From Virgibacillus subterraneus (GTDB lineage: Bacteria; Bacillota; Bacilli; Bacillales; Amphibacillaceae), in contig NZ_FOEH01000005.1 in NCBI RefSeq assembly GCF_900110695.1, positions 1 through 64,000 of the forward strand: 64,000 nt of DNA, given 5' to 3'. Position 1 is the first letter of the stretch; every line of letters starts with the position of its first letter. The notes under the pieces are model-generated. The model searched no databases and had not been told where the DNA came from. It saw nothing but the letters and a program-made list of their open reading frames with translations. The translations under genes were made by a program, and so were the position numbers. Below, piece after piece: positions 16,541 through 24,678 of this stretch.

Positions 16541-18334
16541 ATGATGATACAATTTCCAAAACCAACTGTGGAGCAATTTTTTCGTACGTATGTCATCACG
16601 AATTTTACAGTGAGTAATGATGAAAAACGTCTTGTATTCAGTTCAAATCTGAATGGAAAAATGAACTTGTGGGCAATGGATTTACCTGACACATTTCCGT
16701 ATCAGTTTGCCCAGCATGATGAATCCTGTAGCTTTATCAAATTTGACCCAGGAAATCGCCACGTATTAGCTGGATTCGATAAAGACGGTGATGAGAACCA
16801 CCATATTTATGCAATACCAAGTGAGGGTGGCTTACCGCAGCCATTGATTTCAGGGGGAGCAGCGGAGAAGTATTTTTTTGCGCACCTGAGTGAAGATGGT
16901 AAGCGCGTCTATTACATGACTTCAGAGGAAAACCCGTCATTTCTGAATGCGCGTGTCCGTAATTTGGAAAACAACACAGATACATTAGTCAATATTGGCG
17001 AAGTGTCTCCTACCGAATTAGCAGCTGTTTCGAAAAATGAGGATGCTTTTGTTTATTTAAGGGCTTTTGCAAATACGTTTGTTACAGGATTTGTTAAAAC
17101 CGGTAAAGAACAGCACAGCTTAACTCCTGATCCAGAAAAAGTTCATGTAACATTCGATCCTGTATTTGTTGATGAAAAAACGATTTATTTTGTAACCAAC
17201 TATGATAGTGAATATAGTTATGTTGCTGAATTTGAACTTGAAACAAAAGAGTTCTCATCACTGATTTCAATCGAGAATGAAAGCGTCGAATCACTGAAAT
17301 TCAATAAAGAGAATAATGCATTATACCTTGTTACTGAAAATGGGGTTACGGATGAATTATACCGTTATGACCTGAGTGTCAAGAGTCTTACAAAACTGTC
17401 GGCACCAGTCGACGTCATTGAACAAATTCATGTAGCAAAATCAGGGAACATGTATGTATTAGGACGAAGCGCGACAGTACCACATAATATTTTTAAATCG
17501 GAAGACGGTAAAGGGTGGGAGCAATTGACCAACAACCGTGTGTTAGGACTGGATAACGATGATATGGTTGAGCCTAAAGTTGTTTCCTATAAGTCATTTG
17601 ATGGGATGGAAATTGAAGCCTTACTGTTAAAGGCAAAACCTGAAAATGATAATGGCTATACGATATTTTGGCCACATGGCGGACCACAAGCGTCTGAGCG
17701 AAAGTCATTCCGCTCGATGTTCCAGTGTTTTCTCAACCGTGGATACACAATTTTTGCACCAAACTTCCGCGGCAGCACAGGCTATGGGTCATCTTTCGTA
17801 AAACTAGTCGAACAGGACTGGGGAGAAGGGCCACGTTTGGACTGTGTAGCGGGCATTGAATGGCTATTTGAGAAAACTATAACGGACCGTGAAAAGTTAT
17901 TCTTGGTTGGTGGCAGTTATGGAGGTTATATGACATTATTACTTCATGGACGCCATCCAGAATACTTTAAAGCTTGCGTTGATATCTTTGGACCATCCGA
18001 TTTATTCTCGTTCATCAATTCTGTGCCACCGCACTGGAAGCCAATTATGGACCGATGGTTAGGTGACCCGGAACGTGATAAAGAACGTTTTATCAAAGAC
18101 TCACCAGTGACATATTTGGATGGTATGACGAAGCCAATGCTCGTTATCCAAGGAGCAAAAGATCCGCGTGTCGTGAAAGAAGAATCCGACAATATAGTAG
18201 CCAAGCTTGAAGAAGCGGGCCGTGATGTCGAGTATCTCGTGCTTGAAGATGAAGGACACGGTTTCTCCAAAAAGGAAAATGAAATTAACGTTTATAACCG
18301 TATGCTGGACTTTTTGGAAAAGCATAAGCTGTGA
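16541..18334 (+). CDS. S9-family peptidase (acylaminoacyl/prolyl oligopeptidase type)
   Basis: A serine peptidase of 597 residues with no signal peptide, so cytosolic. The N-terminal ~340 residues form a beta-propeller (repeated 'S.DG/F.S…' blades). The C-terminal alpha/beta-hydrolase domain has GxSxGG (GGSYGGYMT, Ser459), an Asp in 'VIQGAKDPRV' near 540 and His573 in DEGHGFSK. Start: two adjacent ATG codons (16541, 16544) behind AGGGGG; either may be used. It is a single gene. The natural substrate cannot be told. Confidence 0.88.
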   Translation: MMIQFPKPTVEQFFRTYVITNFTVSNDEKRLVFSSNLNGKMNLWAMDLPDTFPYQFAQHDESCSFIKFDPGNRHVLAGFDKDGDENHHIYAIPSEGGLPQPLISGGAAEKYFFAHLSEDGKRVYYMTSEENPSFLNARVRNLENNTDTLVNIGEVSPTELAAVSKNEDAFVYLRAFANTFVTGFVKTGKEQHSLTPDPEKVHVTFDPVFVDEKTIYFVTNYDSEYSYVAEFELETKEFSSLISIENESVESLKFNKENNALYLVTENGVTDELYRYDLSVKSLTKLSAPVDVIEQIHVAKSGNMYVLGRSATVPHNIFKSEDGKGWEQLTNNRVLGLDNDDMVEPKVVSYKSFDGMEIEALLLKAKPENDNGYTIFWPHGGPQASERKSFRSMFQCFLNRGYTIFAPNFRGSTGYGSSFVKLVEQDWGEGPRLDCVAGIEWLFEKTITDREKLFLVGGSYGGYMTLLLHGRHPEYFKACVDIFGPSDLFSFINSVPPHWKPIMDRWLGDPERDKERFIKDSPVTYLDGMTKPMLVIQGAKDPRVVKEESDNIVAKLEEAGRDVEYLVLEDEGHGFSKKENEINVYNRMLDFLEKHKL

Positions 18335-18380
18335 ATTTGAAAGCGAAATAAGCTGAGATGCCTATTAGGAAATTGGCATC

Positions 18381-18486
18381 ATGTTACCCCTTTGGATATT
18401 ATTTTCTAAAGGGGTTTATGATAATTAAAATAAAACGATACTTCCATAATACGAAAGGGCCATATTGTTAATAAGGATATGTTCTG
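18381..18486 (+). repeat. Hairpin intergenic repeat, copy 1
   Basis: A hairpin CCCCTTT…AAAGGGG (18386-18417) is followed by a less conserved tail containing 'aaagggccatattgtt'. Related copies are near 23.23, 26.60 and 29.57 kb. It also acts as a plausible terminator for the peptidase gene (stem followed by 'ttta'). Confidence 0.55.
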
Positions 18487-18528
18487 TTTTTAGCGAATTA
18501 GAATTACAAAATAACAGGAGGTATGGAT

Positions 18529-18966
18529 ATGAAGATCCAAAGAATAGATCATGTAGGTGTAATTGTAAATGATCTCTCTGCTGCTAAAGAGTTCTTTCTC
18601 GATTTTGGGCTTGAAATGCTAGGGGAAGGAGAAGTAGAAGGGGAGTGGGTAGAACGAATAATTGGGCTTAATGATGTTAGAGAGACGGTTGTAATGTTAG
18701 GGATGCCGGAAGGCGGGGCAACTCTGGAGCTGGTCAAATTCCATACACCGTCAGATGAAAAAGGTATTCAGCAATCTCTTGCAAACACCTTGGGTATCCG
18801 GCATATTGCATTTGCTGTTGAAGATATTGAAACCGTTGTTGCCAAATTGAAAAAGAAAGGCACGGAACTTATTGGTGAGATACAAAACTATGAAAACGCT
18901 TATAAGTTATGCTACGTTCGTGGACCAGAAGGGATTATTTTAGAGTTGGCTGAGAAAATCAGATAG
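18529..18966 (+). CDS. VOC-family protein, methylmalonyl-CoA epimerase-like
   Basis: A 145-residue single-unit vicinal-oxygen-chelate protein. Two beta-alpha-beta modules are seen: KIQRIDHVGVIVNDLSAAKEFFLDFGLEM, then LGIRHIAFAVEDIETVVAKLKKKGTELIGE ending in RGPEGIILELAEKI. Metal ligands are probably His7, His near 90 and Glu in ILELAE. Relatives include methylmalonyl-CoA epimerases and glyoxalase I-like enzymes; there are no mutase genes nearby to favour the first. ATG at 18529 has proper spacing from AGGAGG; the ATG two codons earlier is too close. Confidence 0.8.
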   Translation: MKIQRIDHVGVIVNDLSAAKEFFLDFGLEMLGEGEVEGEWVERIIGLNDVRETVVMLGMPEGGATLELVKFHTPSDEKGIQQSLANTLGIRHIAFAVEDIETVVAKLKKKGTELIGEIQNYENAYKLCYVRGPEGIILELAEKIR

Positions 18967-19045
18967 ATATTGAATGGCAAAGTGAAGGGGCACTTTAAGC
19001 AGGCATTTTATAACAATAATAAAATACTTCCGCTAAGGATGTTTC

Positions 19046-19537
19046 ATGACAAACTCGTCAGGCAAGAAGAGAACTGATTCTGCTTCAAAAGTTATTAATG
19101 TATCAGCGCAAACTATCTACCAGCCATTCACTGACCCGGAGGCGCTCGTTTCATGGCTACCACCGGAAGGGATGAAAGGTAGTATCAACTTTTTCGAACC
19201 CCGGGAAGGAGGAGCCTATCAAATGTCTCTTACCTAAGTCAGCCCAGATCGTTCGATGCCTGGCAAAACTTCGGAGGACACTGACGTCGTTCGGGGGATA
19301 TTTTTAAAACTGGTCGAGGATAAGCAAATCGTGCAGGAGATCAAATTCAAATCAGAGGATCCCTCGTTTGCAGGTGCAATGATCATGACCTGGGCTCTGG
19401 ACACTGTCTCAGAGGGCACCAAAGTCACTATCATTTGTGAGAACGTACCTGAAGGAATTCGCCAGGAAGATCACGAAGCAAGCCTGAAATCCACTTTGGG
19501 AAATCTTAATCCATTTGCTAAACAGGGTAGAGCTTGA
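19046..19537 (+). pseudogene. SRPBCC/AHSA1-domain gene with an in-frame stop
   Basis: The two halves read in one frame. The first, TDSASKVINVSAQTIYQPFTDPEALVSWLPPEGMKG…MSLT, is followed by TAA (19235-19237) and then VSPDRSMPGKTSEDTDVVRG…SEGTKVTIICENVPEGI…EASLKSTLGNL. Together they make a ~160-residue AHSA1/START-like ligand-binding protein. A Tyr codon is common at the stop position in relatives (…SLTY…), so one base change would explain the break. No good RBS is visible. Unless the stop is read through, the gene is dead. Confidence 0.75.
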
Positions 19538-19564
19538 TCTATAATTACTATCGTTTGCCGGTTC

Positions 19565-19609
19565 AAAAAAGTGGCATGATTTTAAAATAAATTTCACATG
19601 CCACTTTTT
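19565..19609. terminator. Bidirectional terminator
   Basis: Arms aaaaagtggcatg/catgccacttttt, with A-tract on the left and T-tract on the right, between the SRPBCC pseudogene (+) and the TPR gene (−). Confidence 0.8.
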
Positions 19610-19646
19610 CCGTTTAGTATTCGATTGTAGGAGTAGAAAGATAGGA

Positions 19647-20198
19647 CTACTTATAACTGCATGTTCGAATAGCGTGTTCGGTTTCTGAAATAAGATCTTT
19701 ATTACCTTTTTCCAGGCGTATTTCCAAAGCTTTATTAAAGTAATCTGTCGCACGCTGAAATTCCTTTTGGTCAAACAGATTTTTGCCATAATGTTGATAG
19801 ACAAAGTCCAAATATGCGCTATAATTCGAATCTGTTTCTGCCATTTCAATTAATTCAGCAAACATTTTGTTGGAAATATCGAATTTGTTCTCCCATTGAT
19901 AGGTATTTGCTAAACGTATTTTATTAACAAAAACACTTTGCTCATTGTTCGTATTTTCGGAAATTGTAATTGCTTTGTTGAGGTGTTTTTTACTTTCTTC
20001 CAATTCACCTATTATTCTTAAAAAGTAACCAAGTAACCCGTACCGTTTACTTTTTTCATAATCATCATATGTATTATCATTAAGCTGTTCTTTAATATAT
20101 AGCATTCCTTCAAGCATACTCAACTGATCCTGAGCAACTTCCCGTAAATTCGGTCCGTATTTAAATTTCATATTAAATGGGATATCTGCAATATTCAT
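19647..20198 (-). CDS. Tetratricopeptide-repeat protein
   Basis: A 183-residue soluble helical protein. At least three TPR-like helix pairs are visible: GLLGYFLRIIGELEESKKHLNKAIT, then a degenerate IRLANTYQWENKFDISNKMFAELIE, and YGKNLFDQKEFQRATDYFNKALEIRLEKG. Such domains mediate protein-protein contacts; the partner is unknown. The length and style resemble small TPR proteins of Bacillaceae with no assigned role. It lies 18 bp after the acetyltransferase gene on the same strand, so the two may be co-transcribed. Confidence 0.75.
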   Translation of the reverse strand: MNIADIPFNMKFKYGPNLREVAQDQLSMLEGMLYIKEQLNDNTYDDYEKSKRYGLLGYFLRIIGELEESKKHLNKAITISENTNNEQSVFVNKIRLANTYQWENKFDISNKMFAELIEMAETDSNYSAYLDFVYQHYGKNLFDQKEFQRATDYFNKALEIRLEKGNKDLISETEHAIRTCSYK

Positions 20199-20216
20199 AG
20201 ATTATCACCTTGGCTT

Positions 20217-20687
20217 TCAAATATTTTTTCGTACAAACACTCTTTCTAGTACAAAATTATTTTTTTGATAAAATTGTCTGGCAAATTCATTTTTAATCCA
20301 GTAATCGAGCTCTATGCAATCAACTTGTTCGTTGTGTGCAATTTGTTGGGTCTTCTCCATTAATGCTTGTCCATAGCCTTTTCGTTGCTCTGACTCGTTT
20401 ATGCTGAGCTGATGCACATACAGGCTTTTATATGGATTTTTAAATGGTGTACTAGGCTTATTCAGTATTTCAAAAAAGATAAAACCTTTGTTTTCACCTT
20501 TATCTGATAAAATTAAAAAGGTGTATTTTTCATTTTTCGTTAACTTTTCAAACTCGACTTCCATTTCTGAATAGTTATACGGCTTAAAATAACGAGGGTA
20601 TAATTTAACGTGCAGATTATGAACAACTTCATTTAGCCTTGCAAGTTTCTGATAATCATATGATCTAAATACTTTAATTAGATTCAC
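20217..20687 (-). CDS. GNAT-family N-acetyltransferase
   Basis: About 156 residues with the GNAT core: FLILSDKGENKGFIFFEI (beta 4), LYVHQLSINESEQRKGYGQALMEKTQQIA (motif A, acetyl-CoA loop Q/RxxGxG as RKGYGQA) and a C-terminal IELDYWIKNEFARQFYQKNNFV (motif B). The acetyl acceptor is unknown. Start: a GTG at 20687 (VNLIKVFRSY…) fits the domain edge and lies 11 nt after AGGAG. The longer frame from 20723 adds 12 residues with no RBS. First gene of a possible pair with the TPR gene. Confidence 0.8.
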   Translation of the reverse strand: MNLIKVFRSYDYQKLARLNEVVHNLHVKLYPRYFKPYNYSEMEVEFEKLTKNEKYTFLILSDKGENKGFIFFEILNKPSTPFKNPYKSLYVHQLSINESEQRKGYGQALMEKTQQIAHNEQVDCIELDYWIKNEFARQFYQKNNFVLERVFVRKNI

Positions 20688-20784
20688 CTCATATTTTTCT
20701 CCTAGTATACATGATGACATCATATAATGTACATATATGTAAACTCGACATATACATAATACAACACCCTTACGAAAAAAGTAA

Positions 20785-20814
20785 TTGACCGTATAAGCTC
20801 GCCTCGGTTAAAAT
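20785..20814 (+). promoter_or_regulatory. Putative glmS promoter
   Basis: TTGACC (20785-20790) and TAAAAT (20809-20814) with an 18-bp spacer, ~110 nt ahead of the ribozyme cleavage site. This fits a housekeeping promoter for the glmS leader. Confidence 0.55.
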
Positions 20815-20923
20815 GTAATGAGCCCTATAAAAAGGTTTACTATCCGAAATTTTAGGATAAACACGAGGGTGGATGTATTTAGTCAAACATAGAAAGGTGG
20901 ATCGATGTTATAACGTACGAAAA

Positions 20924-21077
20924 GCGCCTGAACTATTTTCTGGACGGGAACGAAGATAGTTGACGAGGTGGAGGTTAATCGAATGAATCGGCGGATACCT
21001 CCCGATTGCACATCCCAATCGATATGCTTTATTTTCTAAAACAGCAAGGTGACTTGTTGGACAATGGAATAAAGCAG
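20924..21077 (+). ncRNA. glmS glucosamine-6-phosphate-activated ribozyme
   Basis: The conserved core is readable: cleavage site A20923|G20924 before 'gcgcctgaac', then 'gttgacgaggtggaggttaatcga', 'tcggcggatacctcccg' and a P3/P4 segment closed by atgcttta…aataaagca. These match the glmS ribozyme that self-cleaves when GlcN6P is bound, so the mRNA is degraded when the product is plentiful. It lies in the leader of glmS. The 3' boundary is estimated from the P3 stem. Confidence 0.93.
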
Positions 21078-21183
21078 GATGTATTAATTATATATACACG
21101 AGAAAGGGGCAGCCGAACGCCCCAGTATAATTAAACGTACAGGTCGTTTGTCTGCCTCTTTTAATCAAGGAGGATGCAACGAT

Positions 21184-22986
21184 ATGTGTGGAATTGTAGG
21201 ATATATTGGACAGAATGATACAAAAGACGTATTGCTAAATGGACTGGAAAAGTTGGAATACCGCGGCTATGATTCAGCGGGAATTGCAATGTTAAACGAT
21301 AATGGAATGAATCTTTTTAAAGTGAAAGGCCGAATTGCAGCATTAAGAGGCCGTGTAGATGAAACAGTTGAATCAACAATGGGAATTGGTCATACACGTT
21401 GGGCAACACATGGTGTGCCGAGTGCGACGAATGCACATCCACATCAAAGCACAACAGGCAGGTTCACCCTTGTTCATAACGGTGTCATCGAAAACTTCCA
21501 GGATTTAAAAAGAGATTATTTGGGTGATGTTTCGTTTATCAGTGAGACAGATACAGAAGTTATTGTTCAGCTAATTGAAAAAAACTTCAACAAATACCAA
21601 GACACTGCAGAAGCATTTCGCCAAACAATTAGTCTATTAAAAGGTTCTTATGCGATTGGATTAATCGACAAAGAAGATCAGGATACCATTTATGTGGCAA
21701 AAAATAAAAGCCCATTACTAATTGGCCTAGGTGACGGCTTCAATGTAATTGCAAGCGATGCAATGGCAACATTGAAAGAAACAGACCAATATCTTGAAAT
21801 TTATGACCAGGAAGTTGTCCTTGTAAATCGCAGTTTTGTTGAGGTGCAAAAGCTGAATGGTACAGTTGTTGACCGTAAACCATTTACAGCACAAATTGAC
21901 GTGAGTGATACCGAAAAAGGAACATATCCTCACTTCATGCTGAAAGAAATTGATGAACAGCCTTTTGTTATGCGCAGAATCATCCAGGAATACCAGGATG
22001 ACGACAACAACCTTAAGCTTGATCAGGATGTTCGTGATGCAATGAAAGCATGTGACCGCATTTATATTATTGCAGCAGGCACAAGCTATCACGCTGGGTT
22101 AGTTGGCAAACAGTTCATTGAGAAATTAGCAAACGTACCAGTCGAAGTCCATGTAGCAAGTGAATTTTCTTATAATATGCCGCTGCTATCGGAAAAACCA
22201 TTATTTGTGTTTATTTCACAAAGTGGTGAAACAGCCGACAGCCGATCAGTTTTAGTAAAAATTAAGGAATTGGGACATCCAGCACTAACGATTACGAACG
22301 TGCCAGGATCCACCCTTTCTCGTGAAGCGAATTACACATTAAATCTTTATGCAGGACCGGAAATTGCAGTCGCATCAACCAAAGCCTACACAGCACAAAT
22401 GGCAGTATTAGCTATATTGGCAGTAGATACAGCACAGGTAAAAGAACTGCAGTTAGACTTTGACCCAATGCAGGAGCTAGCCATTGTTGCAAATGCGATG
22501 GAGGTACTAACAGAACAAAAAGAAGCTATTGAAGACTTAGCAAAGAACTATCTAGCAACATCACGTAATGCATTCTTTATCGGACGCAGCACTGACTACT
22601 ATGTATGTATAGAGGGTGCGCTTAAGTTAAAAGAAATCTCTTATATCCAGGCAGAAGGTTTTGCCGGCGGAGAATTGAAGCACGGAACAATCGCGCTAAT
22701 TGAAGAAGGAACACCTGTAATTGCTTTAGCAACACAATCAGAAGTAAATTACGGAATCCGCAGCAATGTACAGGAAGTAGAAGCACGTGGCGCAAACGCA
22801 ATGGTCATGAGCATGAAAGGCTTAGAGCAGGATACGGATGCATTTGTTGTACCACACGTACATGAGCTCTTAACGCCACTAGTAAGCGTCGTACCGTTGC
22901 AGCTTCTAGCATACTATGCAGCACTGCATCGTGACTGCGATGTCGATAAACCTAGGAATCTAGCGAAAAGTGTTACGGTTGAATAA
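21184..22986 (+). CDS. glmS: Glutamine-fructose-6-phosphate aminotransferase
   Basis: Makes glucosamine-6-phosphate from fructose-6-phosphate and glutamine, the first step to UDP-GlcNAc. 600 residues. Start at [10 protein letters not shown], so that Cys2 becomes the N-terminal nucleophile of the glutaminase domain; the ATG has AAGGAGG 11 nt upstream. The longer frame from 21148 would bury the Cys and is rejected. The glutaminase domain (residues ~1-215) is followed by two SIS isomerase domains ([34 protein letters not shown]) and the terminal [15 protein letters not shown]. It is controlled by the ribozyme upstream. The last ~0.73 kb is duplicated at 41.6 kb. Confidence 0.96.
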   Translation: MCGIVGYIGQNDTKDVLLNGLEKLEYRGYDSAGIAMLNDNGMNLFKVKGRIAALRGRVDETVESTMGIGHTRWATHGVPSATNAHPHQSTTGRFTLVHNGVIENFQDLKRDYLGDVSFISETDTEVIVQLIEKNFNKYQDTAEAFRQTISLLKGSYAIGLIDKEDQDTIYVAKNKSPLLIGLGDGFNVIASDAMATLKETDQYLEIYDQEVVLVNRSFVEVQKLNGTVVDRKPFTAQIDVSDTEKGTYPHFMLKEIDEQPFVMRRIIQEYQDDDNNLKLDQDVRDAMKACDRIYIIAAGTSYHAGLVGKQFIEKLANVPVEVHVASEFSYNMPLLSEKPLFVFISQSGETADSRSVLVKIKELGHPALTITNVPGSTLSREANYTLNLYAGPEIAVASTKAYTAQMAVLAILAVDTAQVKELQLDFDPMQELAIVANAMEVLTEQKEAIEDLAKNYLATSRNAFFIGRSTDYYVCIEGALKLKEISYIQAEGFAGGELKHGTIALIEEGTPVIALATQSEVNYGIRSNVQEVEARGANAMVMSMKGLEQDTDAFVVPHVHELLTPLVSVVPLQLLAYYAALHRDCDVDKPRNLAKSVTVE

Positions 22987-23036
22987 AGTTATAGAATGTG
23001 AGTAAAGAGTTTGTTGAGTGACAATAAAGTTGTTAA

Positions 23037-23086
23037 AAAAACACGCGTTATCGATTACAATTAAAGTAATCGAACGTGTGTTTTTT
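23037..23086 (+). terminator. Terminator after glmS
   Basis: Long stem aaacacgcgttatcgattac/gtaatcgaacgtgtgttt with a short loop, then a T-run. Confidence 0.88.
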
Positions 23087-23652
23087 ATTGGGGGAATGTC
23101 TGTGCCTTTTACATATGATGTACAAATTGACTTTATTCGAGATTTCAATATGAATATAAAGCGAAAAATTGAAGGTTTAAGTGTGGCTTTGACATAAAGT
23201 CGTACCGTTTGTAAAAAAGATATGTCGTTTTAACCCTTTGGATGTAATTTGTCTAAAGGGTATTCTTATGGTAACAGTAATATAAGGTTATACCGCAAAC
23301 GGGCCATATTCTGAAGTAAGCCTGTTGTAATTATCAATAGACAAACAATTGAAAGATACGTTTCCTTGAACTAAGAAAACAAACCTCTCTAAATTGTAAT
23401 GGCCCTACTTGTCAAGACATCAAAATTAAATATTTAAGATAAATGCTCCCTTCTAATTTTGATGTTTACATAGCCGTTTCTGTATTGTTTTCTTGGCTGT
23501 AATAAATACTTGTGGGTGTGAGTGATTGTTGGCTTCTGGAAAAATAGTTAAGAATGGTAAGAGTACGATTCGAATCGTTTATTAATACTTCTTGATAAAC
23601 CTCCCAATATATATTTATTAGGTGGTTATTTAATCATGATAGGCATAGGCAC
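23087..23652. other. Intergenic region between glmS and the MerR cassette
   Basis: About 570 bp without a recognisable gene. It contains the second copy of the hairpin repeat (stem at 23234-23260) and a tail with 'aacgggccatattctgaag'. The remainder shows short ORFs without ribosome-binding sites. The MerR promoter starts at its right edge. Confidence 0.5.
23200..23330 (+). repeat. Hairpin intergenic repeat, copy 2
   Basis: Hairpin ACCCTTTGGAT…TCTAAAGGGT (23233-23261), preceded by 'gtcgttttaa' and followed by 'ataaggttataccgcaaacgggcc'. It is the fullest copy of the family seen in this window. Confidence 0.55.
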
Positions 23653-23683
23653 TTGAACCTTACGTAACGTAATGATATATACT
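23653..23683 (+). promoter_or_regulatory. MerR-type promoter with a 19-bp spacer and central dyad
   Basis: TTGAAC (23653-23658) and TATACT (23678-23683) are 19 bp apart instead of 17. The spacer holds the near-palindrome CCTTACGTAACGTAATG. This is the classic architecture on which MerR regulators act by untwisting DNA, and the ACCTTACGT…ACGTAAGGT core is typical of TipA/multidrug-type MerR sites. It precedes a MerR gene by 52 bp, so autoregulation of the three-gene operon is likely. Confidence 0.85.
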
Positions 23684-23734
23684 GGATTTAGGATTGATTG
23701 CTAGTAAAAAATAATGCGAAAGAAGGAGAGGATC

Positions 23735-24241
23735 ATGAAACGGCTATGGAAAATTGGAGAACTCGCTAAGATAGCAGGATTAACTGTTCGAACTTTGCGA
23801 TACTATGATCAAATCCGCTTGTTTTCACCATCAGAGCATACTTATTCTGGGCACAGGCTATACAACGAATCTGATATTACTGTATTACAGCAAATTCTAT
23901 CATTAAAAGAATTGGGTTTAACGCTGAATGAAATTAAATCGGTTCAATCAGGTGATCGATTTAGCCCTATTGAGATCATATCACTCCAAATTACACGTCT
24001 TAAAGAAAATATTTCAATGCAAGAAAAACTGTTAATGCAATTAGAAAACATGTCAAGTTTAATGCATGAGGAGGAAAACGTATCAGTTGAAGATTTCACT
24101 AAACTATTAGGAGTGATGAGAATGAATCATGATAAGTATTTCATAGCTCAGCGTAATATTTGGGAGAAGCATTTAGAACGACTTGGTGACCACTTATCCG
24201 AAAGTCTGGACAATGCCAAAAAAGGAAGTGAGTTATTATGA
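23735..24241 (+). CDS. MerR-family transcriptional regulator
   Basis: 168 residues. The N-terminal MerR winged-helix domain (MKRLWKIGELAKIAGLTVRTLRYYDQIRLFSPS…) is followed by a coiled dimerisation helix (ISLQITRLKENISMQEKLLMQLENM) and a C-terminal segment like TipAS-type sensors. No metal-binding Cys pair is present, so a drug- or ligand-type sensor is likelier than a metal sensor. ATG at 23735 is 6 nt after AAGGAGAGG; the upstream in-frame ATG at 23714 has no RBS. It overlaps the next gene by 4 bp (ATGA). It probably controls itself, the SRPBCC gene and the efflux pump. Confidence 0.88.
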   Translation: MKRLWKIGELAKIAGLTVRTLRYYDQIRLFSPSEHTYSGHRLYNESDITVLQQILSLKELGLTLNEIKSVQSGDRFSPIEIISLQITRLKENISMQEKLLMQLENMSSLMHEEENVSVEDFTKLLGVMRMNHDKYFIAQRNIWEKHLERLGDHLSESLDNAKKGSELL

Positions 24242-24678
24242 ATGGACGTTACGTATCTCACGATACATTTACCATTAAAAAAATCTATGATGCCACTCCT
24301 GCAACCGTCTACGCAGCATGGGCAGACCGCAAGGCCAAGACACGGTGGTTCCAGAAACCTATTGAATTTGATTTCCAAGTCGGCGGGCGCGAAACCAACC
24401 GTGGAGAATCACCAGAAGGTTCGGTGTACACCTTTGATGCACGATATTTACAGATCATACATGAACAACGTATTGTTTATGCCTATACTATGGATCTAGA
24501 GGATATACGAATTTCAGTGTCGCTAGCTACAGTTGAATTCAAGCCAACTGGCGATAGCACCCAACTCATCTTTACCGAGCAAGGTGCCTTCCTTGATGGA
24601 TACGATACTTCAGCCATTCGGGAACAAGGTACGAATACGTTGCTTAACAATTTAGGTGAAGAATTGAGGCGTAAATGA
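24238..24678 (+). CDS. SRPBCC/AHSA1-domain protein
   Basis: 146 residues of the START-like helix-grip fold: FTIKKIYDATPATVYAAWADRKAKTRWFQKP (N-terminal strand and helix, with the W-F motif), GGRETNRGESPEG, and the C-terminal LTFTEQGAFLDG…REQGTNTLLNNLGEELRR, normal for the AHSA1-like group that binds hydrophobic ligands. Its ATG overlaps the MerR stop and its stop overlaps the MFS start, so the three genes are translationally coupled. It may bind the compound exported by the pump; this is inferred from context. Confidence 0.82.
   Translation: MNGRYVSHDTFTIKKIYDATPATVYAAWADRKAKTRWFQKPIEFDFQVGGRETNRGESPEGSVYTFDARYLQIIHEQRIVYAYTMDLEDIRISVSLATVEFKPTGDSTQLIFTEQGAFLDGYDTSAIREQGTNTLLNNLGEELRRK

Noticed and set aside
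22986-23730. Tn7-type insertion at the glmS 3' end
   Set aside because: No Tn7-like terminal repeats or tns genes were found downstream of glmS; the sequence there is an ordinary terminator and intergenic repeat.
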